Source of the DNA: Roseiarcus sp963787135
Lineage (GTDB): Bacteria; Pseudomonadota; Alphaproteobacteria; Rhizobiales; Beijerinckiaceae
DNA: 64,000 bases
Assembly: GCA_963787135.1 (NCBI GenBank)
Contig: CAWBBW010000037.1
Location: forward strand, 1-64,000
Reading direction: 5' to 3'
A program made the position numbers and the translations under genes. Shown piece by piece: positions 56,501-64,000 of this stretch (the first letter of the stretch is position 1; the number at the start of each line of letters is the position of its first letter). The notes below the pieces were generated by a model. It was not told the origin of the DNA and ran no database searches. It saw only the letters and a program-made list of their open reading frames with translations.

Positions 56501-56634
56501 TGCTGGTGTCGCAAGTGCTCACGCTGTTCACCACGCCGATCGTATTCATCTACATGGACAAGATCGGTCACGCCCTGTCGGCCCGGAGTTGCGCCAAGCC
56601 CTCTGCTCTTGCCAGCGCGATGCGGGCCGGTTGA
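53518..56634 (+). CDS. RND-family efflux pump, inner membrane (MdtB/MuxB-like)
   Basis: The 1038-residue proton-driven exporter has the two-fold repeat of twelve helices and large periplasmic loops. The helix-4 proton relay is intact (GFVVDDAIVMVENIVRH with two Asp), and helix-10/11 text GIIGIILLIGIVKKNGIMLVD is typical. The N-terminal signature GIVSYTLLPVAALPNIDTPT is of the hydrophobe/amphiphile (MdtBC) type. It uses the adaptor encoded just before it. In the related MdtBC/MuxBC systems two pumps are encoded in tandem; a fragment of a second pump lies directly downstream. Confidence 0.95.
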   Translation: MNLSSGFITRPIATALMMVAVVVLGIVSYTLLPVAALPNIDTPTIQVTAQMPGADPQTMASSVATQLERQFGQIPGLSQMTSSSGTGFTEITLQFDRTRTVDSAAEDVQAAINATQAQLPVSLLTSPIYRKTNPADTPILLVSMTSDVLPIMTVSDYAYSILAQKVSQVSGVGLVTIGGNLSPSIRIQLNPAQLAAMNLDFETVRLALANLTVVQPTGLLYGGQQAVALRTNDQLMTAQGYDDAIVAYRSGAPIRIRDIGRAIKAPVDTTLGGWLNGKPAVLLSVFREPGANVMSAVAAIKKALPQLRASLPPGIDVEIVSDRTQTIAASLADVRFTLLLTIALVVGVIALFLRKLWATVIPAISVPISLIGTFAVMYVLGYSLDNLSLMALTIAVGFVVDDAIVMVENIVRHIESGASPLQAALDGAGEIGFTIVSISISLVAVFIPLFLMGGVVGLLFREFAVTVAVSILVSVLVSLTLTPMLCAKLLPAAAHGKQGRVSRALEAFFTWLVEVYDRALIVALRHRRITLGVMIATVAATLALFVVIPKGFFPQQDTGIIMGISEAAQDVSPEGMKQRQQAILDIAAHDPAVASAVGYIGPGGPTVTENDGRVFITLKPEGQRNVTADQVIARLTTALQSVQGMRLYMQAAQDITIGSRLSKTQYQFTLVDINQDELNFYAPKLMAKLQDLPELTAVASDQEAPGRIQKVQIDRAAAALFGITPATIDSTLYDAFGQRHIARIYAALNEYYVILEVNPQYQLGPNALQRIYVLSQNSTMVPLSQIASLTPAVAPVVVNHQGQFPSVTLSFNLAPDATIGAAVSAVQAATRDLHLPPSITTSFQGNAQAFQSSLSTTPPLILAALFAVYIILGMLYESTIHPLTILSTLPSAGLGALLTLMLVGRPLDVIGIIGIILLIGIVKKNGIMLVDVALEGQRYEGRSSEDAIHHACLLRFRPILMTTMCALFGGIPLMLGTGTGSEIRQPLGYAIVGGLLVSQVLTLFTTPIVFIYMDKIGHALSARSCAKPSALASAMRAG

Positions 56635-56749
56635 GCGAGGACGGCAACGCGCTTTGGCGCGCCAGAGGCGGCGGCTTGGCGAACTCTCTATCGACGCAAG
56701 GGAGACAACGAAAAGCCGAATCCTTCGTCAAGTTCTGTCGAAAACGAAC

Positions 56750-56827
56750 GCGCGGATTTACACGGCCCTCAATGAATATTACGTCATCTTCGAAGTCGAT
56801 CCCGGCGACCAGCTTGGCCCGAACGCT
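56750..56827 (+). pseudogene. Relic of a second RND pump gene
   Basis: This frame reads ARIYTALNEYYVIFEVDPGD, then QLGPNA, and corresponds to ARIYAALNEYYVILEVNPQY, then QLGPNA, in the intact pump (about residue 740-765). Sequence before and after the segment does not continue the pump, apart from weak traces just upstream (SFVKFCR and FGQRHI). It therefore looks like the last piece of a second pump gene deleted down to about 80 bases, lying between the pump and the GYD gene. Confidence 0.7.
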
Positions 56828-56847
56828 CCTCACCCAAGGGACACACG

Positions 56848-57141
56848 ATGCCGACCTATGTCACCCTGGCGAGCTTCACCGAGAAAGGCCTTCGCGACAT
56901 CAAGGACACGGTGAAGCGGGCGGAGACGTTCAAAGCGACGGCTGCAAGTCAGGGGGCGCATGTGAGGGAATTCCTCTGGACCCAAGGCGCCCACGACATG
57001 ATATGCGTCATCGAAGCCCCCGACGACACGACAATGTCGGCCTTGATGCTGAACGCCCTTAAAAATGGGAACGTCAGCGGCCAGACGCTGCGGGCGTTCA
57101 CGGCGGCCGAGATGGACAAGATATTGGCGAAGGTCGAGTAA
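56848..57141 (+). CDS. GYD-domain protein
   Basis: The 97-residue protein has the ferredoxin-like fold of GYD proteins: it begins MPTYVTLASFTEKGLRDIKD and has the VREFLWTQGAHDMICVIEAPDD segment. These small cytoplasmic proteins are common in Hyphomicrobiales near transport or stress genes and have no proven function. An AAGGGAC site precedes the ATG. Confidence 0.85.
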   Translation: MPTYVTLASFTEKGLRDIKDTVKRAETFKATAASQGAHVREFLWTQGAHDMICVIEAPDDTTMSALMLNALKNGNVSGQTLRAFTAAEMDKILAKVE

Positions 57142-57207
57142 AGGTCGCCGGCGAACGGCCGCCGCGCGACCGGCGGCGGCGTTGCGACGAGGAAGGGATC
57201 GGCCGAA

Positions 57208-57417
57208 GTGACCCAATCGAACGACATCGTGCGTGAGCTCGGCCTCTGGCTGGACGAGGCTTCGGCCCGCCCGCGGAAGGGCGAAAAGCCCGGCATCGAC
57301 ATCGATCTCGTCCGGCGGGCGGTCGCCGAGATCGACGCCTTGCGCGAGACCCTCGGCTCCAGTCGCACCACCCGCTCCATCGGCTCGGAGGACCTGAACG
57401 CCAGCAACGACGAATAG
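57208..57417 (+). CDS. Small hypothetical protein (69 aa)
   Basis: The product starts at a GTG with a GAGGAAGG site 13 nt upstream and reads MTQSNDIVRELGLWLDEASA, then a charged helical part (VRRAVAEIDALRETLG) and an acidic/Ser-rich tail. No domain is recognised. It is plausible because its composition is that of a soluble protein and it lies between two other plus-strand genes. Confidence 0.6.
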   Translation: MTQSNDIVRELGLWLDEASARPRKGEKPGIDIDLVRRAVAEIDALRETLGSSRTTRSIGSEDLNASNDE

Positions 57418-57522
57418 CGTCGCCGGCCATTCCGGGCCTGCGCGGCGACACGGAAGGCCGCGGCTGATATAGATGGCGGCCCGACCTGGAAAGGCCGCGC
57501 ATGGAGCCGAAAGCGGCGAGCG

Positions 57523-58092
57523 ATGACGGAAACGACCTCTGCAACGCCGGTAGGAGCGACCCATACCCACCGCTTCGCCGGCCTCATTCGCGAAGCGCCC
57601 TACCTTCTATTGATTGTTCTGAGCCTGGTCGGCATCGCCTGGACGAGCGTGTCGACAAGGCCGACGACCACCTACTGGATCGTGCTCACGCCGATCGCCG
57701 CGCTGATCTGCGTCGCCGCGGGCTGGCGCAATTATGAGTTGAACGCCGAACGCCTCCGGATGATCGCGTCGCAGGCGCTGCACTGGGTGGCGTTTCTGCT
57801 GGCGATGATTCTGATCACGGTCAGCGACGTTCACGGCATGCTCAATTTCGACGCCACTGCGCTCGTGCTGCTGACGCTGCTGGCGCTCGGCGTTTTCACC
57901 GCGGGCTTAAGCCTCGGGTCCTGGAAACTCTGCGTGACCGGGGCGTTCCTCGGCCTCGCCGCGCCGCTGCTGGCATGGGTGGAGCGGGCCGCGCTACTGC
58001 TCATGCTGGCCGGCGTCGTGCTGATCGCGGTCTTTGTCGCCAACTGGTGGTTCCGCGGACGAGGGCGGAGCGCGACGGCGGACGGCGGTTAG
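57523..58092 (+). CDS. Inner membrane protein with about five helices (unknown)
   Basis: The 189-residue protein has several hydrophobic segments: YLLLIVLSLVGIAW, YWIVLTPIAALICVAAGW, WVAFLLAMILITVSDV, ALVLLTLLALGVFTAGLSLG and a last pair (LCVTGAFLGLAAPLLAW, ALLLMLAGVVLIAVFVANWWF). The short C-terminus is basic. No transport motif is seen, so I assign no function. It follows the small protein by 105 nt. Confidence 0.75.
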   Translation: MTETTSATPVGATHTHRFAGLIREAPYLLLIVLSLVGIAWTSVSTRPTTTYWIVLTPIAALICVAAGWRNYELNAERLRMIASQALHWVAFLLAMILITVSDVHGMLNFDATALVLLTLLALGVFTAGLSLGSWKLCVTGAFLGLAAPLLAWVERAALLLMLAGVVLIAVFVANWWFRGRGRSATADGG

Positions 58093-58597
58093 CGGCGCGA
58101 AAATTGGCGCTCATAGCGTTGGCTGTTTGGTCGGTGCGTTATCGCTTGCGTCCTGGCGGGCTCGGCCCGGCCAGGAAGCGGCGACCTCGCAATGGCGACC
58201 GGCAGGCGCCGCCGAAATTTGTGTCGACCAGTTCCTTGTGGAAAATCAGAATCTATGGTATGGGAGATTGATGAGAACCCCGCAGGGCGCAGGCGCGACA
58301 ATTTAGCATATTGGCGCCGTCTTAATTCGCCGATGAGGGCGCGAACTTTTTTTCGCTTCAACGCCCGCAACCCATTGAAAAGTCCCGATTCGCAGGAGTA
58401 AATGAAAGCAGATGAAAGCAAATTCTAGTAATTTCTAGCCCAGATTTAAGGAAAAGAAAGGAAAGACAAGGCAATTCAACATTTGTCTAATTGCCGTGTC
58501 CACTTCGTTTGATCCGTCCGGCTTTCATGTCCTTGCGTCCCGGTTTGCCTTACCTTTCGCCTGGTTCGGAAGCCCTTCTCTGCGCCAAGAGGATTCG
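58093..58597. other. Intergenic region with purine-rich repeats
   Basis: No gene is supported. At 58401-58470 the sequence is AT- and purine-rich, with a direct repeat ATGAAAGCA and a purine block (AAGGAAAAGAAAGGAAAGA), somewhat like the 21-bp repeat near 24 kb but without a fixed period. It could hold the promoter of the SDR gene. Confidence 0.4.
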
Positions 58598-59518
58598 ATG
58601 ACCAACCACCCGGCAATCGCGGCCAATCGCTCCGCCGTCATCACCGGCGCGGCCAGCGGCATCGGTCTTGCGGCAGCGAGCAAATTCGCCGGTCTCGGCA
58701 TGAAGCTTACGCTCGCCGACGCCAACGCCGAGGCGCTCGAGGCCGCTCATGACCGGATCTCAAAGGAGACCGGCCGGCCCGACGACATTCGCTCTTTCGT
58801 CATCGACGTGAGCCGGGCCTCCGACGTCGAGCGCCTGAGGGACGCGGCGTACGAGGCCTTCGGCGACGTCGCGGTGCTGATGAACAACGCCGCCATCGGC
58901 GGCGGGGGCGCGCTCCTCGGCGACCCCGACCGTTGGCACCGAATTCTTGACGTCAATCTCTGGGGCGTCATCAACGGCGTCCAGGCCTTCGCGCCCGCAA
59001 TGGTCCGCCAGACGGAGCCGTCGGCGATCATCAACACCGGCTCGAAGCAGGGCATCACCACCCCGCCCGGCGATACGGCCTATAACGTCTCGAAAGCCGG
59101 CATCAAGGTCGTCACGGAAGCGCTCGCCCATGACTTGCGCAACATCGAGGGCTGCCGCGTCAGCGCCCATCTCCTGATCCCGGGCTTCACCTTCACCGGG
59201 CTCACCGCGGCGGCCGGCGCGCCGAAGCCGGCCGCGGCCTGGACCCCGGAACAGGTGGTGGAGTTTCTCCTCGCCTCGATGGCGGCCGGCGATTTCTACA
59301 TTCTATGTCAGGACAATGATGTGACCCGCGACATGGACGAGCACCGGATCCTCTGGGCGGCCGAGGACATCATCGAGAACCGGCCGGCCCTCTCCCGCTG
59401 GCATCCCGACTATAAGGCCGCTTTCGCGGAGTTTATGAAGGCCGGTTCGGCCCGGCGGCAAAGCTCAGAGGCCACCTCTCTCCGGCTCGAAAGCAAAAGC
59501 TCCGCGCGTTTCGAATAA
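58598..59518 (+). CDS. Short-chain dehydrogenase/reductase
   Basis: The 306-residue NAD(P)-dependent enzyme has the cofactor motif TGAASGIG near residue 18, NNAAIGGGG, and the catalytic Ser-Tyr-Lys set (TGSKQG Ser, AYNVSK Tyr/Lys). The C-terminal part is longer than in simple SDRs and ends with Arg/Ser-rich residues. The ATG at 58598 (AGAGGA site) is chosen because it puts the glycine motif at the normal distance. Substrate unknown. Confidence 0.9.
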   Translation: MTNHPAIAANRSAVITGAASGIGLAAASKFAGLGMKLTLADANAEALEAAHDRISKETGRPDDIRSFVIDVSRASDVERLRDAAYEAFGDVAVLMNNAAIGGGGALLGDPDRWHRILDVNLWGVINGVQAFAPAMVRQTEPSAIINTGSKQGITTPPGDTAYNVSKAGIKVVTEALAHDLRNIEGCRVSAHLLIPGFTFTGLTAAAGAPKPAAAWTPEQVVEFLLASMAAGDFYILCQDNDVTRDMDEHRILWAAEDIIENRPALSRWHPDYKAAFAEFMKAGSARRQSSEATSLRLESKSSARFE

Positions 59519-59804
59519 CGTCCCGGTAACACATCTGTGGGATTGCTTGACGGGTTCGAATGACTCGAACGTCCCGTGCCGCAATCGATGCGATTGCATC
59601 GCGCAGCCATGACGGCCGCTCTAGCGCATAACGCGAAAGAAGCGTCTCGATGGCCATTCCGGCGCCGGGCGAGCCGGGCGCGCGTCGTTCCGCGATTGGC
59701 AGCGCTCACGAAGCCGAACCGGCCGATAGTGAGAGCTTCGGCCTCCGACCGCGGCGGCGCCCCGCCACGCGCGCAGGCCCGCCAAGGATCTCGGGCGCTC
59801 GCCC

Positions 59805-62306
59805 ATGATCCTGATCGCACACGAGTCGTTGTCTCGCGCCACAACCCTTGTGTCGCCGCTGCGCGGACTGGTCGCCGAGTGGGCCGCCGGCCGCAGACAT
59901 TCGGACGCCGATGATCGGAACGCCGCCATGCTTGCCGGCGATCGCGCCGTGGCGGGGCGATGGAGCTCATGGTTCCGCAGTCGCGCGGCGCCGCTTGGCG
60001 AGGGACGCCCGCCCCCGCTCGGCGCCGCTCCGCAAGCCCGCGGGCTGGAGCGAATTCGATCAGCGGCGGTAAACGGCGCACGACTGCTCCGGCAGTCGGT
60101 GGTCGCCTTCGGCGCCGCGCTCATCGTCAGCTTCTGGATCGCCGCCTTCACGCTCGCCTACCAGGACCGGGCGGCCCTTCACGTCCAGATGCAGCGGGAC
60201 GCGGGCAACCTCGCGCTCGTCTTCGAGCAGAATGTCGCCCATACCGTCTCCGATCTCGACCGCGGCATTCAGTTTCTCCGCTGGGCGCGCTCGCACGCTC
60301 CGCCGAACGTCGAATGGCCCGACATCCTCGCCCAGGACTTCGTCTCGAACCGCGAAACCGCGCAGACGTCGGTGATCGACGCCAACGGCTACATGGTGAC
60401 GAGTTCGGCGCTCTTGCGCCCGCCGGCGCCCATGTATCTCGGCGACCGAGAGCACTTCCAGGCGCACCTGAAATCCAAAGGCGATTTCCTTTTCATCAGT
60501 AAGCCCGTCATCGGCCGCGCGTCCGGGAAATGGTCGGTTCAGTTCGCACGCAAGCTCACCGACAGCGCCGGGCAGTTCGCCGGCGTCGTCGTGATCTCGC
60601 TCGACGCGGCCCGGCTCGCGCGCAACTACGGCGAATTGGATCTTGGTCCAGGCGGAGGGTTGGCGCTCGTCGGCGACGACGGAATTCTGCGCGCGGGGTC
60701 AGGTATGTTCGCCGATGTCATCGGCAAGCCTTTCGGCGCTAGCGGCGGCGAAGCGACGCCGGTGGCGGGACAGCCCGATTCTGGCGGCGCCAATCCCAGC
60801 GGTCTCGTCACGGTGGAGCGGCGCGTCGACGGCGCCCCACTCAAGGTCGTTGTGGCCGTTCCGAACGAAGAGAACAATTCGCGCTGGCTCACGAGACGAT
60901 ACGCCTATTATGCGGGCGCGCTGGCGGCCTCGATCCTGGCGGTCTTCGCAACGTTTGCGGTCGCGCTCAGGCGTCACCGCTCCGAGCAGCGCATCATGTA
61001 TCTCGCGCGCTACGACGCGCTGACCAACCTCGCCAATCGCCGACACCTTGGAGAACATCTCGACGCGCTCTTCGCCCTCCCCGCAAGAGAGCGCGCCTTT
61101 GCGCTGCACATCATCGATCTCGACCGGTTCAAGTTCATCAACGACACCTACGGCCATCCTTTTGGCGACATGATGCTCAAGCGGACCGCCGACCGCCTGC
61201 TCGCACTCTCACGGCCCTCCGACCTCGTCGTTCGTCTCGGCGGCGACGAGTTTGCGATCGTGCAGTCCCTCCGGTTCGCCCGAATCGAAGCGCAGGCGCT
61301 CGCCGAACGCATTTGCCGCGAACTGGCCGAACCGTTTGAGATCGGCCACGCGAAAGTCGTCATCGGCGCGAGCGTTGGAATCGGCATGGCGACCGAGGAC
61401 GCAAACTCCGCCAGCGAGCTCCTCAAGTCGGCGGATCTCGCGCTCTATGCGGCGAAGGCGGACGACAAGGGCGGATTTCGCTTTTACGACGCCGGCATGA
61501 CGCGCGCCGTGCACGAGCGCGCCGACATCGAAAACGGGCTCAGATGGGCGATCGACAACGAAGAGCTCCGGCTTTTCTACCAGCCGATCGTCAGCCTCGA
61601 GGAACAGAAGACCATCGGATACGAGGCCCTCATTCGCTGGATCCGGCCGGAACTCGGAATGGTCTCCCCATTGGACTTCATACCGGTGGCCGAGGAGACC
61701 GGCATGATCGTCAAGATCGGCGACTGGGTGTTGCAAAGAGCCTGCGCTGACATCGCAGCCCTTCACACGCCGATGCGCGTTGCGGTCAATTGCTCGCCGC
61801 TCCAATTCGAGCTCTCCGATGTGGCCGCCAGCGTACAGGCCGCGCTCTCCCGTTCGGGACTTCCGCCCGACCGGCTCGAGATCGAGATCACCGAATCGGC
61901 GCTAATGAAGAACAACCAGCGCGTCCTCGACCAATTGCGCCGCCTGAGAGCGATCGGGGTTCGCGTCTCGATGGACGACTTCGGCACCGGCTTCTCGAGC
62001 CTGAGCTACCTTGAGCGCTTCCCGATCACGACGATCAAGATCGACCGCTCATTCGTTCAGAAACTCGGAGAGCGGGACGGCGCGCGCGCCACCATCCGCG
62101 CGATCGTCGAACTTGCCACGAGCTACAAGATGGCCGCGCTCGCGGAGGGCGTCGAGACCGAGGGGCAACTCAAAGCGCTGGTCGAGCTCGGATGCGTCCT
62201 CGCCCAGGGCTATCTCTTCGGCAAACCCCGGCCGATCTACGAAATCTGGCAGAGCCAGGCCTTCCCGCCGATCACCGCGAACGAAAAGATGCGGGGCGCA
62301 GCCTGA
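59805..62306 (+). CDS. Membrane GGDEF-EAL protein (cyclic di-GMP turnover)
   Basis: The protein has two membrane helices around a periplasmic sensor (double Cache-like, QRDAGNLALVFEQNVAHTVSDL), then GGDEF and EAL domains. The diguanylate cyclase motif is canonical (RLGGDEFAIV) with an inhibitory RxxD site (RPSD) five residues before it, and the phosphodiesterase motif YEALIRW is canonical with downstream DDFGTGFSSL. So it could make and degrade c-di-GMP. The long first part (59805-60060) is Arg/Ala-rich and possibly not translated; an ATG at 59928 is an alternative start. Confidence 0.9.
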   Translation: MILIAHESLSRATTLVSPLRGLVAEWAAGRRHSDADDRNAAMLAGDRAVAGRWSSWFRSRAAPLGEGRPPPLGAAPQARGLERIRSAAVNGARLLRQSVVAFGAALIVSFWIAAFTLAYQDRAALHVQMQRDAGNLALVFEQNVAHTVSDLDRGIQFLRWARSHAPPNVEWPDILAQDFVSNRETAQTSVIDANGYMVTSSALLRPPAPMYLGDREHFQAHLKSKGDFLFISKPVIGRASGKWSVQFARKLTDSAGQFAGVVVISLDAARLARNYGELDLGPGGGLALVGDDGILRAGSGMFADVIGKPFGASGGEATPVAGQPDSGGANPSGLVTVERRVDGAPLKVVVAVPNEENNSRWLTRRYAYYAGALAASILAVFATFAVALRRHRSEQRIMYLARYDALTNLANRRHLGEHLDALFALPARERAFALHIIDLDRFKFINDTYGHPFGDMMLKRTADRLLALSRPSDLVVRLGGDEFAIVQSLRFARIEAQALAERICRELAEPFEIGHAKVVIGASVGIGMATEDANSASELLKSADLALYAAKADDKGGFRFYDAGMTRAVHERADIENGLRWAIDNEELRLFYQPIVSLEEQKTIGYEALIRWIRPELGMVSPLDFIPVAEETGMIVKIGDWVLQRACADIAALHTPMRVAVNCSPLQFELSDVAASVQAALSRSGLPPDRLEIEITESALMKNNQRVLDQLRRLRAIGVRVSMDDFGTGFSSLSYLERFPITTIKIDRSFVQKLGERDGARATIRAIVELATSYKMAALAEGVETEGQLKALVELGCVLAQGYLFGKPRPIYEIWQSQAFPPITANEKMRGAA

Positions 62307-63255
62307 GGCCCGCGACGCGCCACGCTCGACCGTCTGGACTGCTCTTATTGGCGCCGGCGCGCGCCTCCCTCGCCAGCAGCGCGAGCCCTGCGCCCACGAC
62401 GACGCCCGAGCCGAGGATGAGCGACGCGCTCGGCCTGTCGCCCCAGACGACGAAACCGATCAGGATCGCCCAGACGAGCAGCAGGTAATAGAACGGCGAC
62501 ACGGCGGCTGTGGGGGCGAGCCGAAGCGATTTCGTCCAGAAATACTGGGCGAGACTGTTGGCGAAGCCGCTCGCAATGAGCAGCGCCGCGTCCGCTGGCG
62601 TCGGCATGGCGCAGCCGAAAACGAGCAGTGCGGAGTGGCATGCGGCCACGACCGCCATCTGCCACATCAGCAAAGTCGTCGTCGACTCCGTGCTTGTCAT
62701 GCCACGGACCGCAACGGTGACGCTGCCGTACATGACGGCGTTCATGAGCGCGAAGAGGGCGCCGGTCTGCAGCGAGTCCGCGCCCGGGCGGGTGACGACG
62801 AGAACGCCGAGAAAGCCGACGACGAGTGCGGCCAATCGGGCAAAATCGGCGCGTTCCTTGAGCCATACGAGAGATATGACCGCGGCGAATAGCGGCGCGG
62901 AAAAGCTGATGGCGATCGCGCCTGCGAGCGGCATGAACCAGAGCGCGATGACCGTAAAGGTCTGCGAGACCGCCTGCGACAGTCCGCGCGCGACATGCGC
63001 GCCCGGCCGGCGGGTCGCGAACGCCGCGAGACCCGCTGTCGGCAACACCGCTCCCGCGCAGATCGTGAGCGAGCTCAGCGAACGGGCGGCCATCACTTCG
63101 CCGAGCGGCAGCCTCGCCACTTCAAACTTCATGATGGCGCTGGAGGCGGCGAACATCAGCGTCGCGCCGGTCATGCAGGCGATGCCGAGCGGGATATTGT
63201 CCCCGGGGCGGGCGGCGGGCGGCAGCGCGGCGACGCTAGCTCCAGGCGCAGGCAT
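62272..63255 (-). CDS. EamA/DMT-family transporter
   Basis: The 327-residue inner membrane protein has ten helices and two EamA repeats (GIACMTGATLMFAASSAIMKFEV at the start; GALFALMNAVMYGSVTVAVRG and SPFYYLLLVWAILIGFVVWGD in the second). Members export amino acids or nucleotide sugars. Its 3' end overlaps the end of the GGDEF-EAL gene by 35 nt on the other strand. Its start overlaps the PxpC-like gene by 20 nt. Confidence 0.9.
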   Translation of the reverse strand: MPAPGASVAALPPAARPGDNIPLGIACMTGATLMFAASSAIMKFEVARLPLGEVMAARSLSSLTICAGAVLPTAGLAAFATRRPGAHVARGLSQAVSQTFTVIALWFMPLAGAIAISFSAPLFAAVISLVWLKERADFARLAALVVGFLGVLVVTRPGADSLQTGALFALMNAVMYGSVTVAVRGMTSTESTTTLLMWQMAVVAACHSALLVFGCAMPTPADAALLIASGFANSLAQYFWTKSLRLAPTAAVSPFYYLLLVWAILIGFVVWGDRPSASLILGSGVVVGAGLALLAREARAGANKSSPDGRAWRVAGLRLRPASFRSR

Positions 63256-64000
63256 CGATCACTCCGCTGACGAGGTTCGTCTCGCCGAGGCGCGCTGGAA
63301 GGTCGCGGGACCCCGCCGCGGACATGGGCGAGAGACGCGACGGCAGACGTTCGACGAGCGCCAGGTGCGCGCGGCCGGCGGCCTCCGCCTCCTTTAGCGA
63401 CACCCGCTCGAATGCGACCTTTGATCCGACGCCGAGGCGTCCGAGCGCCGGCAGATCGGCCGAAATGACCGCGCCGATTTTAGGGTAGCCGCCGGTCGTT
63501 TGATGCTCGGCCAGTAGAACGATCGGCAGTCCGTCGCCCGGGATCTGAATCGATCCGCGGACGATCCCGTCCGAAGTGACGTTATAGCCGCGGGAGTGCC
63601 TGACCGGTTCCCCGACGAGCCGCATCCCCATGCGGTTCCAACCGGGACCGACGGAATATTCGCGGCCAAAGAACGCCGCGCGTTCCTCCTCGCTGAAATA
63701 GTCGCTCTGCGGCCCTTCGAGCACGCGCAGCCGGCGGCGGGGCGCGAAATCGGCCGTGTCGAACGCAAGTTCAGCGCGTTCGGGCGTCGAGCTCCGCTTC
63801 AACGGAAGAACGTCGCCTGCAGCAAGCGCGCGGCCGCGCCACCCTCCGAGTCCACCCCGAAGATAGGTCGAGAAGCTACCCATCACCGGAGCGATGTCGA
63901 AGCCGCCTTCGACCGCCATGTAGAGGGTCGCCGAGCCCCTGAGCGGCCCCACGCGCAAAATGTCTCCACGCCGCAACAGCATGCTTCGACTGACGCGGGG
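63236..64000 (-). CDS. pxpC: PxpC/KipA-type carboxyltransferase-domain protein (partial)
   Basis: This is the C-terminal three quarters (255 codons in the window) of a biotin-dependent carboxyltransferase-like protein. Text seen: YMAVEGGFDIAPVMGSFSTYLRGGLGGWRGRAL, the FSEEERAAFFGREYSVGPGWNRMGMRL segment and AEHQTTGGYPKIGAVISADLP, all typical of the PxpC/KipA family. With PxpA and PxpB, PxpC forms 5-oxoprolinase; other members are urea amidolyase-like. The N-terminus lies beyond the right edge, and the family's amidase-type partner may be upstream there. Confidence 0.88.
   Translation of the reverse strand, partial: PRVSRSMLLRRGDILRVGPLRGSATLYMAVEGGFDIAPVMGSFSTYLRGGLGGWRGRALAAGDVLPLKRSSTPERAELAFDTADFAPRRRLRVLEGPQSDYFSEEERAAFFGREYSVGPGWNRMGMRLVGEPVRHSRGYNVTSDGIVRGSIQIPGDGLPIVLLAEHQTTGGYPKIGAVISADLPALGRLGVGSKVAFERVSLKEAEAAGRAHLALVERLPSRLSPMSAAGSRDLPARLGETNLVSGVIDACAWS

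Noticed and set aside
1..64000. CRISPR array, phage, transposase or plasmid origin
   Set aside because: No regularly spaced direct repeats with unique spacers, no transposase motif and no phage structural gene were seen. The only regular repeat is the 21-bp tandem one without spacers.

Overview
The window is a high-GC chromosomal segment from an alphaproteobacterium, most likely of the order Hyphomicrobiales (Rhizobiales). The evidence is the acpS-pdxJ-pyrE order, a full-length cyclic beta-1,2-glucan synthase (NdvB/Cgs), the pqqBCDE genes, and several small proteins (CsbD, DUF3309, DUF883-like) typical of Bradyrhizobium/Methylocystis/Beijerinckia relatives. Genus cannot be fixed from the sequence alone. 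No CRISPR array, insertion sequence, phage or rRNA operon was seen.

Layout. 0.5-2.3 kb (minus): pyrE-pdxJ-acpS. 2.3-2.9 kb: a cupin protein and tRNA-Thr(UGU). 3.1-6.3 kb (minus): pqqB-C-D-E, preceded by an unusual 43-codon ORF instead of a recognisable pqqA and by the broken tail of a TonB-dependent receptor. 6.8-13.2 kb (plus): IclR regulator, a SoxC-like molybdenum sulfite dehydrogenase with a short haem subunit, a sorbosone-dehydrogenase-like propeller protein (frameshifted), a c-type cytochrome and a lactate permease. 13.7-23.6 kb (minus): a small membrane protein, a transglutaminase-like protein and the very large glucan synthase (one frameshift near its start). 24.4-33.8 kb: a stress-like region with small proteins, a deaminase that has lost its catalytic Glu, CsbD, DUF3309, an AI-2E-family transporter, a giant CheB-CheR-PAS-histidine kinase-REC-REC-HTH hybrid, a DUF883-like protein and a single-domain response regulator. 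Four promoters here share a conserved motif of about 20 bp (ATGAGTAnTTTCC core). 33.9-49.8 kb: a LacI-regulated catabolic island (Gfo/Idh oxidoreductase, CoA transferase, enoyl-CoA hydratase, aldehyde dehydrogenase, sugar ABC importer, two GMC oxidoreductases; divergently, a fumarate-reductase-like flavoprotein), with two palindromic operator candidates between the divergent units. 49.9-57.1 kb: a YdeP/FdhF-type molybdoenzyme, an RND efflux adaptor and pump, a relic of a second pump, and a GYD protein. 57.2-64 kb: small and membrane proteins, an SDR, a GGDEF-EAL protein, an EamA transporter, and the C-terminal part of a PxpC/KipA-type protein cut by the window end.

Working together. PQQ synthesis lies beside a possible PQQ-type dehydrogenase and two c-type cytochromes, which suggests periplasmic oxidations feeding the respiratory chain. 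The LacI island looks like one transcription unit (repeated ATGA/GTGA stop-start overlaps) that imports a sugar-like or polyol substrate, oxidises it through GMC enzymes and an aldehyde dehydrogenase, and passes an acid on as a CoA thioester. The substrate is unknown.

Caveat. Three large genes and one small one are each broken by single-base indels that restore perfect family sequence when corrected. Either the assembly carries indel errors or these genes are recently inactivated; this affects how the sorbosone dehydrogenase, NdvB and the hybrid kinase should be read.
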